Part shown: piece by piece, positions 1 to 10,607 of the stretch
Layout of the letters: each line of letters opens with the position of its first letter
How positions within the stretch are numbered: the first letter of the stretch is position 1
DNA from: Chamaecrista fasciculata
Lineage: Eukaryota; Streptophyta; Magnoliopsida; Fabales; Fabaceae
Direction: 5' to 3'
NCBI GenBank assembly: GCA_003254925.1
Contig: QANZ01018613.1
Coordinates: forward strand, 68,073 to 132,072
DNA length: 64,000 nt
The notes under the pieces: model-generated
Database searches by the model: none
The model's input: only the letters and a program-made list of their open reading frames with translations
Told to the model about the DNA's origin: nothing
Made by a program: the position numbers and the translations under genes

Positions 1-2012
1 TATGATAACAATCCTTGATTAATTATATGATAAATAATCTAAAACTGTCCCTGGTCGATCATTCACGTGGGAGCGTAAATGAACCAAGACCAGCATGACC
101 TCGGTGTATAGAGATACATGCACTAGATGCTTCTCGAGAGTCATGATGCAATTATGTAAGGGTTACAAGTTGCTGGACCGACCCGGAGAGTCCTGCATGG
201 GTTTAGTCATAAGCGAGCCTCTCCTGTACACCTGTCACGATAGCCTTAGACCTGAGGTCTTGACTATTCCGGCATTGTAGTTGTCAAACTTTGGCCTAGT
301 CCAACGTTACCCGTAGCAGGGTAGCCATACAGGCTAGGTACGGGTTTGGTTGATTACCGTGCAAAGGAATGTGGTTGACCAAGATGGGATTTTGTCCCTC
401 ATTTAAGATGAGAGATATTTAACTGGCGCCCTCGATGAGTCTGTCCAAGAAATGCGTGGCCACGCTGGGAATTGGGACTAACTCAGGAAATCGAGAAAGT
501 TGTGGTTTGGATTTTGGATGACATTCCCGTGCCTGATCCATGACCAAAATATCGTGAGACAATAGGAATTATGACAAGGTGGTATTTAGGTTAAATCGTT
601 AAAGTCGTTAAAGCGATAACTCCCGTGTTTTGGGTAGTTGTGATGGCTTGCTAGAGTCCGCTCACAACTTGTGAATCATTAAGATGATTTGCTGCCAACT
701 TCACGTGAGGCCTGCTGGGTCACACATGAGCAGGATCAAGATGCTAATTTTTGGGACACGAATTAGGGTTAATTCGTGAGTCACTTAGGTGACACAATTT
801 AGGACATAGTTAAATGTCTTAGGACATTAAATCTTGTCTTAAATAAATATCTATGATTGAGGTTTTAAATTTGTTGGACAAATTTAAATTTAAATTAATT
901 GTTAAATAGTTTTACAATTAAAATATTAGTGAATAAATAAATTAAATAAGTTTCCTAAAAATTAGGGAATTATTGATTTATTAAATTCACTAAAATTGGG
1001 AAACATAAGGATGAGGGTGGCGCCTCATTATCTTTATTTTTATTAATAGAAATTGTTTTTATTAATTAAATAAAGATAAGATAAATATCTTTTGGAAAAG
1101 ATATAGGATTTGAATTAAAAGATATTAAGGTAATTCTTTTATTCAAAATTGTTAGGAATTAGTTATAACTACCTAAGGAGTTTGGGTTGTTATAAAATTC
1201 CTCCAAAAACTCCATGAGAATTTCGCCTACCCCCTTTCTTGGGATGGAAGATTTGATCTTGCATTTTAGAGTTTGGGTCTAGGCTAAAGTCGATTTTTAT
1301 ATTTAATTATTAAAGTAATATTTAAATTATAAAATCAAAATCTCATGACTCATTCCAACCAATAGGATTTGAGCAAATTAAGATTTGATCTCAAGATTTG
1401 ATCTTGGATAGTCAAATTCGAATTGGGCCTTTATTTTTGAATTATAATATTAAGTTTAATATTATAAATCAAAAGATATTTTGAGATATCTAAAAGATAT
1501 CCCATATCTTAGAGATATCCTAATTGGATTAGGATTCCCTAAAACTAGGAATGAGAACACTATAAATAGAGGCACTAGGCGCCTATCTCAGAGATAACTC
1601 ACAACACAGATCAATTCTTAGTCAGACTAAGAATTTCGCCTAGAGCTCTATAGAGAGTGAGAAAATCGCCAATCCCAATCAATCTTGATAATCAAGAACA
1701 CTTCTTGATTATTCAAGAATCATAGATATAGTTCCCGTATTCACTTGGGAAGAAGTGAAGGAGGCTAGCACCTAGGCATCTGCCAAACTGCTCGTGTGGA
1801 TTACTGGTAGAGGAAGGACACTCTGTGGACTTCTCAAATTCGCGAATACGATAAGTCACCGATCAAAACTAGGTAAACATCTTTTCTTATCTGGTATAAA
1901 CATAGTTAGTGGATCCTGGAAGGAATCACAGAGTTAGCTCTTAGTTTTAATTGCGTTTTAGTCCAAAAATTTTAAATTTCTTCCGCTGCGCTCCCTCTGT
2001 GATTTCCCAACA
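1..2012 (+). mobile_element. 3' part of an LTR retrotransposon (probable LTR ending at 2012)
   Basis: No coding potential is seen here. The stretch looks like the right-hand part of an LTR element. It ends in TTTCCCAACA at 2003-2012, a terminal CA typical of plant LTR ends, preceded by a GC-richer patch (CTTCCGCTGCGC, about 1980). A TATA box (TATAAATA, 1561-1568) lies about 450 bp before that end, where an LTR U3/R promoter would sit. The left end, the primer-binding site and the matching LTR are not in the window, so extent and family are inferred. The five bases after the CA (CTGGA) could be a target duplication but the partner copy is not visible. Confidence 0.45.
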
Positions 2013-3301
2013 CTGGAAGCATGAGGAAGGATAAGCTGTGTTGGACACACAATAAGAATGGTTTGTATTCTGTTAAATCTGGCTATATGGTTGCAAAAAG
2101 TATGTCTGGGGGTCGTGCTGAGGGTCTTGGGTGCTCCAGAAGTATTCCAAATGTCTTGTGGAAGGCAATTTGGGGTTTAAAAGTCCCTCCCAAAGTCAGA
2201 TTGTTCTTATGGAAGGCCTGTAGTTATGCAGTACCAACTAAAGAGAGCCTTTACAAGAGGAAGTGTAGTAGTGATGCCTTGTGCCCTGTTTGTTTGAAGA
2301 ATGTTGAATCAATTGAGCACTGTATCCTGTTCTGTGACTGGGCTAAGGCTGCTTGGTATAGTTGCCCTTTATCGGCCAAGTTTGATGTTGTTGGTTTCAG
2401 ATCCTTTGATCAATGGTGTCTGGATTGGTTGGTTACCAGTAGTGAGTTAAATGATGATATTAAGTCGTATATGGCCATCCTGGTTTGGGAAATTTGGAAG
2501 AGCAGGTGTGCTGATGTTTTCCAAAGACAGAAGGTTGACCCTATGCTTACTGTGGTTAGAGCTGGTACTCTGCATTCTGATTTTTGGTCTGCACAAAGGT
2601 GTGCTGTTAAGCCTGTTAGAACCCAGGATAATGCTACAGTGTCTGATCATTGGACTAAGCCCAGTATTGGTGTTTTCAAAATTAACTGTGATGGGGCTTT
2701 TAAAGAGGCGAGTTCTGTTGCAGGTTTTGGGGTTGTGATGAGGGATTGGAATGGGAGAGTTGTGGATGGTTGCCATGGCAGTTTTCCCGCTTGTTCTCCC
2801 CTTGCTGCTGAAGCTGCTGCTATGCTTAGAGCCTGCAACATGGCTGAATCCTTACAGATCAAATATGCAGTTTTTGAATCAGATTGTAAGGATCTAGTCA
2901 ATGCTGTGATGATGGAGGATGCGCGGGTGGACTGGAGGTGTGATGCTATTGTCCAGGATATCTCTGTGTGTTTTAAATCGAATTCGGATTGGGAAGTTGC
3001 TTGGATTCCAAGACTTGCGAACTGTGCTGCTGATTGGGTAGCAAAGGAGGCTGCTAAGAAGTTGTGCCCTCTGGGTTGGGTGTGGTCACCCCAACCTTCG
3101 TTAGCCTCAATCTTGTCAAGGGATCTCTGTCAGTCTGCTGCTAGTGGTTCTGTTGTTAGGAGTGGGGTTGGTTAATTTCTCCCTGATGGCTGTGTCGTGG
3201 GCTTGTTCCTGTTTTTGGTTTTTGTGTTGTTTCTGGGCTTGGCCCTTTGTTTTTGTTGGCTTCGGCCTTGTTTAATATTTTCTCAGGCCAAAAAAAAAAA
3301 A
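2013..3301 (+). mobile_element. 5'-truncated LINE (non-LTR retrotransposon) remnant with poly-A tail
   Basis: The 3' end of a plant LINE: a reading frame with reverse-transcriptase zinc-knuckle and RNase H domains (2021-3175), a short 3' UTR, and an A-rich tail at about 3290-3301. The endonuclease and reverse-transcriptase domains are missing. The left edge directly touches the CA end of the LTR element, so either the LTR element inserted into the LINE or the LINE was truncated there. Confidence 0.75.
2021..3175 (+). CDS. LINE-derived zf-RVT and RNase H polypeptide (partial ORF2)
   Basis: An open frame of 384 codons. It begins in the sequence that normally precedes the zf-RVT domain (KNGLYSVKSGY), then has the zinc-knuckle part with WGLKVPPKVRLFLWKAC and the CPVC...HCILFCDW cysteine/histidine pattern (about residues 45-110). 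An RNase H domain follows at about 215-345. The expected acidic residues are present: D224 (NCDGAF), E264 (AAEAAAM), D288 (FESDCKDL) and D338 (CAADWVA). The first ATG is only the first one after the junction with the LTR element, not a natural start. RNase H would degrade the RNA strand during retrotransposition, but without the reverse transcriptase this is a transposon relic. The frame is intact, so the copy is fairly young. Confidence 0.7.
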   Translation: MRKDKLCWTHNKNGLYSVKSGYMVAKSMSGGRAEGLGCSRSIPNVLWKAIWGLKVPPKVRLFLWKACSYAVPTKESLYKRKCSSDALCPVCLKNVESIEHCILFCDWAKAAWYSCPLSAKFDVVGFRSFDQWCLDWLVTSSELNDDIKSYMAILVWEIWKSRCADVFQRQKVDPMLTVVRAGTLHSDFWSAQRCAVKPVRTQDNATVSDHWTKPSIGVFKINCDGAFKEASSVAGFGVVMRDWNGRVVDGCHGSFPACSPLAAEAAAMLRACNMAESLQIKYAVFESDCKDLVNAVMMEDARVDWRCDAIVQDISVCFKSNSDWEVAWIPRLANCAADWVAKEAAKKLCPLGWVWSPQPSLASILSRDLCQSAASGSVVRSGVG

Positions 3302-3820
3302 CAAAAGTATACATTTTAAAATTATAAAATAATAAATATAAATTAATAATTTAGTCAAATTATTAAATTAATAATTCAATATTTATTAATGTCGTCGATT
3401 TTCAAAGTAATTGATTTAATTCCTAAAGAATTAAATAATATAATTATTAATCAAAACTAATAGAAAATGGTATATATTTTTAATCTATAAATTTAATTTA
3501 AAAATATATTATTTAATTATACTAAGAACTAAATTGTATATCTTTTAATACGGAAATTAAATTGTATATTTCACAAAATTATCAATCTCACGAGTCTGGC
3601 CCAAAAAAAGAAACGCATGTGCGTGAGAGGTAAAACTTGAGTGGGAGTGCAAAGCGCGTGCTTGGGCATGCCCTTGTGGTGGTTTCAAGCCCCACATCGG
3701 TGGGAAGTGAGTGTGTGTGTGAGTATTTAAGTAGGTTATATGAGAATAAGGACTAACGTCCGCGTTAGGTGTTTTGTCCATTCGTCTTTGAAAATAAAAA
3801 TTATTAGTTTATAAACAAAA
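3302..3820. other. AT-rich spacer with a possible snRNA-type promoter
   Basis: No gene is supported. An AT-rich block (3302-3590) is followed by a GC-richer patch at 3590-3780, which contains the CCCACATCG motif described separately. Confidence 0.4.
3689..3730 (+). promoter_or_regulatory. possible upstream sequence element plus TATA of an snRNA-type promoter
   Basis: CCCACATCG at 3691-3699 matches the core of the plant snRNA upstream sequence element (consensus RTCCCACATCG; here the T is C). A TATA-like TATTTAAG begins at 3724, 24 bp after the element. In plant small-RNA genes that spacing goes with RNA polymerase III. The downstream sequence is not a recognisable U6, U3 or 7SL RNA, so this may be a dead or chance promoter. 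Confidence 0.25.
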
Positions 3821-4212
3821 GGCTAAAGTGTACTTTTGTCCCATAACTTTGACAAAGGTCTCAATTTGGTCCCATAACTTTTTTTTGTTGCAACTCTGGT
3901 CTCATAACTTTGACAAAGGTCTCAATTTGGTCCTATAATTTTTTTTATTGCAATTTTGGTTCCATAACTTTTGAAAATGTCTCAACCGTTGATCCCAAGC
4001 TGATCTCTATCCATTATTTGCCGTTAAATCCACTTCATCCATATTTACCATGTCATCATTCAACTCAGTATGTCATATCATCTTTAACGGTAGAAAATAG
4101 ATGGAAGGTGGGACGTTTTCAGAAGTTATGGGGACCAAAATTGCAACAAAAAATGTTATGAGATCAAATTGAGAACTTTATCAAAATTATGTGACAAAAA
4201 ATGCACATAGCC
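3821..4212. mobile_element. Mutator-like MITE with 9-bp target duplication
   Basis: Imperfect inverted ends (GGCTAAAGTG... and ...GCACATAGCC) are followed inwards by repeated 'GGTCCCATAACTTT' blocks facing each other. Flanking 9-mers TAAACAAAA (3812-3820) and TAGACAAAA (4213-4221) match at 8 of 9 positions, as expected for Mutator-superfamily insertion. It has no coding capacity. It lies about 170 bp upstream of the UBA2-like start codon, next to or inside the promoter. It resembles the elements at 14153-15325 and 56804-57191. Confidence 0.8.
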
Positions 4213-4261
4213 TAGACAAAAAAAATAGCGGATGTGAATTGTGAAAGCACATCATATATGT

Positions 4262-4380
4262 TCGTGGAGTTCGCGATACTCATAAGATAAGACGAATACA
4301 CTCCGATTTCCTCTTTCTCTCTCCTCCTTCTTTGCAAACCCTAGCTCTCGTCTTCCATTCCATAACGCGATTCAACCGCC
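4262..4380 (+). promoter_or_regulatory. UBA2-like gene 5' UTR and proximal promoter
   Basis: A pyrimidine-rich leader (CCTCTTTCTCTCTCCTCC near 4309) and CAAACCCTAGC (about 4335), typical of plant 5' UTRs, precede the start codon without an upstream ATG. The transcription start is probably between about 4290 and 4320; no clear TATA box is seen, and the MITE ends about 50-100 bp further upstream. Confidence 0.5.
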
Positions 4381-5922
4381 ATGGCCAAAAAGCGAAAGCT
4401 TCGATCCTCTGAACCCGAACCTGCTAAGGTCGTCGATTCCCAAACTGCACAACAAGAACAACAACAACCACCCCCAGAAGCACAATCAGAAGAACAGCAA
4501 CAAATCCACGAGGAAATGAGAGTGGACGAACAATCAAATCCCGAAGCAACCCTAGAAGAAGAAGAAAATAAGTTCCAGGGACACGAAACTATGTCCGTTG
4601 ATGATAATACCGTAGAAAAAAGTGCCGATGCCGGAGAACATCTTGAAAGCGTACCTGAAGAAACGGCCGAAGATTCGACCTATGCTGTCCCGTCTGAATC
4701 AGCTCAGGTTGAAGCGAATGGAGCGGAGGAAGGTAATAATAATGAGGAAGATGAGGATGATGATGATGGCGAGGGTTTGGACGAAGAAGAACCTGTTGAA
4801 AAGCTTCTCGAGCCCTTTACAAAGGAGCAGCTTTACTCTCTTGTTAAGCAAGCCTCGGAGAAATACCCAGATTTTGTGGAGAACATTCGTCAACTGGCGG
4901 AAGTGGACCCTGCACACAGAAAAATCTTCATCCATGGTCTTGGCTGGGATACCACTGCTGAAATCCTTACTAGTGTGTTTGGGAAGTATGGTGAGATAGA
5001 GGATTGCAAAGCCGTCATAGACAAGGTATCTGGGAAGTCCAAAGGCTATGCTTTCATCTTGTTCAAGACCCGAAGTGGGGCTCGAAAGGCGCTGAAGCAG
5101 CCGCAGAAGAAGATCGGGAACCGAATTACATCTTGTCAACTGGCCTCTGCTGGACCGGTTCCCTCGCCGGCAGCTGCTGCGGCCGCCCAGCCCGTGTCTG
5201 AGTATACTCAGAGGAAAATTTTTGTTAGCAATGTGAGTGCTGATATTGATCCACAGAAGTTGCTTGAGTTCTTTAAGCAGTTTGGGGAGATTGAGGATGG
5301 ACCATTGGGTCTTGATAAGAATACCGGAAAGCCTAAAGGATTTGCTTTGTTTGTGTACAAGTCAGTGGAGAGTGCCAAGAAGGCTTTGGAAGAGCCTCAC
5401 AAGAACTTTGAGGGGCATACATTGTTTTGTCAGAAGGCTGTTGATGGTCCTAAGGGAAACAAGGGATACCATCAGCATCATCAGCAGCACCATCATCAAC
5501 ACCATCACCATTCTCATCATCATCAGCCTCACTATCAGTCAAGAAAGGATAAGAATAAGTATCATTCTGGGGGGCCTGGACCGGGATCTGGACACCTTAT
5601 GGCACCATCAGCCCCTGCTGCGGGTTACAACCCTGGAGTCGCTGCACCGGGATTAAATCCGGCATTGGGGCAGGCGTTGACTGCTTTGCTTACAACCCAA
5701 GGAGCTGGGTTAGGACTGGGTAACTTGCTTGGAGGCCTTGGTGGTGGTGCCCCGGCCGCTAACCAGGCTCGGCCACCGGCTGGATATGGTAATCAGGCTG
5801 CTGTTGGCTACGGTAACCAGCCAGGAATGCAAGCAGCGTACCAGAATCCACAAATGGGGCAGAGCAGTGGTGTCAGGCCTCAGCCTCATCCTGGAGCTGG
5901 CGCTCCTTACATGGGTCATTAG
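4381..5922 (+). CDS. UBA2: UBP1-associated protein 2-like RNA-binding protein with two RRMs
   Basis: A single coding exon of 513 residues. Arabidopsis UBA2 proteins are nuclear, bind U-rich RNA, interact with the hnRNP-like UBP1 and are linked to mRNA stability, wounding and ABA responses; that role is family knowledge. Seen here: a basic KKRK start, a Gln/Glu-rich N-terminus, an acidic run before residue 145, RRM1 at about 181-257 (KIFIHGLGW as RNP2, SKGYAFILF as RNP1), RRM2 at about 279-355 (KIFVSNVSA and PKGFALFVY), a His-rich stretch at about 363-385 and a Gly/Ala/Gln-rich tail. The phrase ALKQPQKKIGNR between strands is characteristic of UBA2. The start lies in a good plant context (CCGCCATGGC). 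The stop TAG (5920-5922) is followed directly by a GTGAGT donor, so the 3' UTR is spliced. UBA2a and UBA2b cannot be told apart with certainty here. Confidence 0.93.
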   Translation: MAKKRKLRSSEPEPAKVVDSQTAQQEQQQPPPEAQSEEQQQIHEEMRVDEQSNPEATLEEEENKFQGHETMSVDDNTVEKSADAGEHLESVPEETAEDSTYAVPSESAQVEANGAEEGNNNEEDEDDDDGEGLDEEEPVEKLLEPFTKEQLYSLVKQASEKYPDFVENIRQLAEVDPAHRKIFIHGLGWDTTAEILTSVFGKYGEIEDCKAVIDKVSGKSKGYAFILFKTRSGARKALKQPQKKIGNRITSCQLASAGPVPSPAAAAAAQPVSEYTQRKIFVSNVSADIDPQKLLEFFKQFGEIEDGPLGLDKNTGKPKGFALFVYKSVESAKKALEEPHKNFEGHTLFCQKAVDGPKGNKGYHQHHQQHHHQHHHHSHHHQPHYQSRKDKNKYHSGGPGPGSGHLMAPSAPAAGYNPGVAAPGLNPALGQALTALLTTQGAGLGLGNLLGGLGGGAPAANQARPPAGYGNQAAVGYGNQPGMQAAYQNPQMGQSSGVRPQPHPGAGAPYMGH

Positions 5923-7241
5923 GTGAGTGAAGTATGAATTAACTTGGCATTTTCCTAATCATTTGCTGCTGAATTTTCTTAAAGTCGTTCTGCTATTAAT
6001 GGTGTGGCCACATATTAAAAGTTGGTTGAATTTGGTAGTTTGGGTCTATCTTTAATGGGGAATGTGATGATTTGTTTAATGTGTTGGTTGTTTGTTCTCA
6101 ATTTTTCTGTCTATACATGTTATATTAGATTCTCAAAGATGGGAGGACACAAATTTGGAGCATTGTTGTAGGACTTGCAATGAGCCGTGATTTTTTTTTT
6201 AAATAGTGGTAATTTACTAGTTTTGTATTTTACTCTAAAGTGAGGGTAGTTTTTAATGCTAGAGGTGTGGGTTGTGAGCTGTGCTGAGGTCCTCTTAGCT
6301 GCAAAGGTTGTTTTGTGATCATCTAGTTTACTTCAAATGTTATCAAATAATTCGTGTAAAATAATCTTGAAGTGTTCTTCAAGTATTCAACTAAGCACAG
6401 ATGTTGGTTCTTTTTTCATGTAACTGATATCTTATAAGGGTATTTAATATATGCTAGCTGTGATATTTAAGTCCTGTGATTGGGTGTTGAACTAATGCTA
6501 ACACTAAATGAACCTGGTTGCTGTTGCCTATTGGTGCTTTCTCATGTCTTTAAATGTGAAAAGTATGAATTTGTGGCAGGACATAACTTAGACATTGTCT
6601 ACTCATCATCTAGATGGAAATGGTGATGAAATATCATGGATTTAAGTTGGTGAGAGTATCATGTATTAAGGATGACTAATGCCAAGATGTTGTCACTTAG
6701 GAATAGCTCTTCCTTTGATTCTTTATTAAGGTTGGCTACCTGGTTGTCTCCTTATCACTCTATTTATGCTTTTTCATTCAGTGATATGTCTGATGAGCTT
6801 GTCGTATGGTGAATGTCGCCTAGCTAGTGGTTAGTGGTGCTAGTTTAGAGTCTAGTATTCGCCAGGAACTTGAGTTTTTGTTGCTTCTTCTGTTCAAGTT
6901 AGCTGATGCTCAGCCTTATTTGTAATTGTGTTGTGTCATTATGTTTAGATGGTCAAGGTGTGCTCAGGACTCATTAAGTTTTTAGTTTACTTTAACTATT
7001 TGATTTTAAATATTTCATTATATCGAGCTAAAAGAAGGAAAATTAAGATCATAAGTATTAATGCTCTCTGCCTTGGATTATTCTTGGTTAAGCATCTAGA
7101 CTTGTTGAGTCCTATCCTTTTGATGCAACATTATGAAGCTTGCGTTGTACTCTATTACTGTTTGTTTTATATTTCATTCATCTAGTTTTAAACAAAAGAT
7201 TGCCTTGTAACTAATGCAACCCTTGTAAATCTATTTTGCAG
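5923..7241 (+). other. 3'-UTR intron of the UBA2-like gene
   Basis: GTGAGT at 5923 starts exactly after the stop codon. A polypyrimidine-rich stretch ends in TATTTTGCAG at 7232-7241. The sequence between is T-rich with stops in all frames, as expected for a plant intron. The donor and acceptor are strong; the pairing is inferred. Confidence 0.6.
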
Positions 7242-7249
7242 CACCGGAG
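7242..7249 (+). other. candidate 8-nt micro-exon in the UBA2-like 3' UTR
   Basis: CACCGGAG lies between the TTTTGCAG acceptor and a GTATGG donor. The next acceptor, ATTATGCAG, is at 7335-7343. The following segment from 7344 looks like the next UTR exon. If spliced, this would be an unusually short exon. Alternatively 7242 onwards continues unspliced. Confidence 0.35.
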
Positions 7250-7343
7250 GTATGGCTTTCTAAATTTTACATATGCATTTGCTTTGCTGATGGAGATTTC
7301 TTTTGAAATTAGTCTTTTTACGCTTTATGTATTCATTATGCAG

Positions 7344-9010
7344 ATACCTCTCATAGATGCATCAATCATTTAGTTTTGGACACTGCTGATTCTTCTGAAG
7401 TTCCAGGCACTATTCAAATGCATCCTTTAGATTTGTAATGAAATGTTATCATTTGATCACTAAAGGAACCGAGTCTGAAACCTGTATTTTCTTTATATCA
7501 CTTCCCTGCAACATGTTTTTTAAACAGTGTAGCAGCTCTCTTCGAGATGCTTTTGAGGATGAAGTTAAATTTTGGGGCAGAGAAAACTTTGTTGCAATAA
7601 TTTCAAGTTAGCTGTGGATGCTCCCCCTTTACCCCTAAACTTTATTGTGTTGTAATATGTGGTTGCTTGACATTTAAAGTCCTTGACAGGCAGATGGCTT
7701 GGATACTCTTTATTTTTACTGTAACCTTTTAAGTTTTGCACTTCAACTGTTCTGTTCTCTATTTAGACATTAATCTAGAAAACTTATTCTAAAAATTATT
7801 CCATCAATTTTGTGGCACGGCTTTTTAAATTTTCTGCTATTAGAGTTTTTTTAGAGTATCTACCTTTCAATGTCTGTTCAATTTGAATGTAATATTCTGT
7901 CTCATTTTTTTCCTCTTCATTTTTCTCCCCCAAAAAAAAATATTTCCCAAAGAAGTATTTGTGCAATGTGCTACATTTACTAGCCATGGGCGATTGGGCA
8001 TTGAGGTTTAACACTAAAAGTCTGTATTCTTGTTTTTGTGGTTGAATTGATCAGTCAAGAAAATGAACCTTATAAAACACAATGGCCCACTTGCACGTGG
8101 TTTCTGTTTTTCAACAATCTATTTTAAAAGCAGAAGGGGATTATCAATCTTAACTTTGGCATATGCTGAGCAGTGGTGTGGATTATTAACCATTAGTCCG
8201 ATATTTGTTTGACTGCTCACCTGTTCGTAGCTACTGTCATCAGCATCTACTGGTGAAGCTTGAAACTTCCATCCAAAGTAAGAAGTTGCTTCTGGGGCAG
8301 GTTGCTTTCCCATGCTTCAACTTCACCCTGGTTTGGTGTGAGTGTCATTATGCCAGTAAGAAGAGCAGATTCATGCCCTGGTCTTACCATCAATGTTGGC
8401 CATCGGTATGATTTACATTTTGCTATTGCCTGGGAATGATTTAAGTTATGATCATCACCTTTTTTCTTGCCAAAGTTTTATTGACCTTTTGGGTTATTCC
8501 CCATGTATTAGCGAGTGGGGGCCTATCAGCTTTTGTTTCAATTTTTAATAAACCGTTTCCTTGCATACTATCTGGGTTGATTAATCCCCGGTTTGTTATT
8601 GATGTGGCTTTGAAGTTCTTACAACCCGAAAAAGGAAGAAAAAAGTACCCCCTTTTTTTCTAAATTATACCACATCAAAACAAGTTGCTTTCTTCCAAAA
8701 TTCATGTATAGATTTAAGCCCAGCAGCAGCTATTTTTTTTTTTTTAAAAAAACCAAATACAAGGCTATAAGCTGGAAGAGCATTATGAAGGCTATACCAA
8801 ACTGGGTGTAAGCTGATTTCTTTTTTCCCTCGCCAGTTTTTGTGATTGATATGTATTGTTTTCTCCTCAAATATTTCTGGGTACTGCCATTAGAATGCTG
8901 CATAACATTCTGGAAAGTATAATGGAGAGATGATGATGATGATGACGACGACGACGACGAAGCATTGGTTGTTGAGGAGGTTATCTGTATGCCCATGTGG
9001 GCCATAGCCA
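7344..9010 (+). other. downstream 3' UTR and spacer of the UBA2-like gene
   Basis: T-rich transcribed-looking sequence without a convincing plus-strand gene. The polyadenylation site is not obvious. The region includes a minus-strand open stretch (8247-8438) and a GAT/GAC repeat (8929-8960) listed elsewhere. Confidence 0.35.
8929..8960. repeat. (GAT)n-(GAC)n trinucleotide repeat
   Basis: A run of GATGATGATGATGAT passes into GACGACGACGACGACGA. The minus strand reads as poly-serine in a short open frame, which I regard as a by-product of the repeat. Confidence 0.8.
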
Positions 9011-10607
9011 TCTGGAGCTACTCTATGCATAATTGACCTGTGAATTTGTGATATAATTAAAGCCTGATGGAAGTTGTGGTGCTGGTTCGATGCTTGCCTT
9101 CTGAAGAAGGTATTTCAATACTAAGAAAGGGATGACATGCCCATTGGTCACTAAAGAGGTGTTATATTCTGGAAAATATTGGTGTCTTTCCAGACTTGTT
9201 AACTTATACAAGTGTTTTTTTTTCCTACGTGTGCTAATCACATCATCATAACTTGATCAAGTAATGTAGGATTAAAACTTTTGGAGCTTTCAACCTGACC
9301 TGGAGTTATTATTTTTTATGTTTTGCCCCATTTCTTCGTAACTAAATCATGCTCAACTTCTGGGTCTAGTAGTCATAATTGACGTGAGAGTGTGATTTGG
9401 TCGTGAAAGGAGGAGTGGAGGACATTTGGTCGATCTATCATGGTATGCTCTATGAAGAAGCATAAATGGATTGGTTTTAACCTGAAATTACCATGAATGA
9501 GAACTAGAGAGAGAAGCCATTCCACGAGAAAGACAACTTCTGGTTGTGTTTAGTTGGTGAACTTCTATACTGAAATGTAACCAAATGCTTCAAACTTTAA
9601 AGTATGATAATGTTAACCTGAATTATTATAGTCAAATTCAACCTTTGTCATGCTCTTGATAATGATGAGAGGGTAATATTTATAAGTTCTCAAATCTAAT
9701 ATTTTATTTAAGCTATATTAAATCACTTATCACTGAAATTCAACTTCTTTGTTGGTATATGCTTCTTAGTTTAATTATTATTAATAATAATATTAATATA
9801 TTAAAAAGTTTGTTTTTATATGAAGCTATAAAATAACACAAGTTTTTTTTAAAAGAATAAAATAACAATTTTTAAATATACTAAGTATTTTCTTAACATT
9901 ATTTTGAACGTGTATTGAGAAGAAATGTTAATTTTTTTTTAAAAAAAATTACACCATAGTTTCAAGCATATTTTCCGAAGGCAAAAACAAGAAATAAAGA
10001 AATCAAAAACATGATCAAAGAACGCATGAGAACGAGGTTACTCTTCCCCACTCAGTACTCGTTTTCAAACATTGTTGAACAAAAAAAGACCAGGTAAATT
10101 GCATTGGCTATGAACTATTAAGGAAGTCAAAGAAATGAGAGGTACAATTTCCCTTATTTACAATAACCAAGTGTACAATGCAAATAGTGTAGATTAATCA
10201 AGACTAAACTTTAGAGACCATGCCAACCAAAAAAAGCAGTGAAGTGTGCTATATAATTTACCATGTTAGTGCTATATACTCTATGTAATTTCCTCAAGTT
10301 TCAAGAGGTCATTGTAATTAATTAACATGGTTTACAATTCATCATCACAATATTTAACCATTTCAAAAAAAAAAAGATCCTTCACAATATATTTTTTTGT
10401 TGAAAGATCCTGATCGATGACAAAGATAAAAACAAATTGTATCTAATGGTCCAAAACATTATTTTATCCTATAAGGATAACAAGATAAGCCAATTCTTTG
10501 TGAAATTACTGGAGGAACATAGCAAGTGTATGAGGTTTATGTTGAGATTCCATAAAATGTAAGGATTCTCAAACAAATAAAGTTAAGAAACGCTTCTAAA
10601 GTGTTAT
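9011..10607. other. gene-free AT-rich spacer
   Basis: No coding region, RNA gene or clear transposon end could be supported. Confidence 0.4.

Noticed and set aside
3557-3781. 74-codon minus-strand frame
   Set aside because: No domain; its His/Thr run comes from the GTGTGT repeat near 3711-3720.
8730-9011. Ser-rich minus-strand frame with a hydrophobic end
   Set aside because: The serine run is only the translation of the GAT/GAC repeat, and the basic end comes from a poly-T tract; no other sign of a gene.
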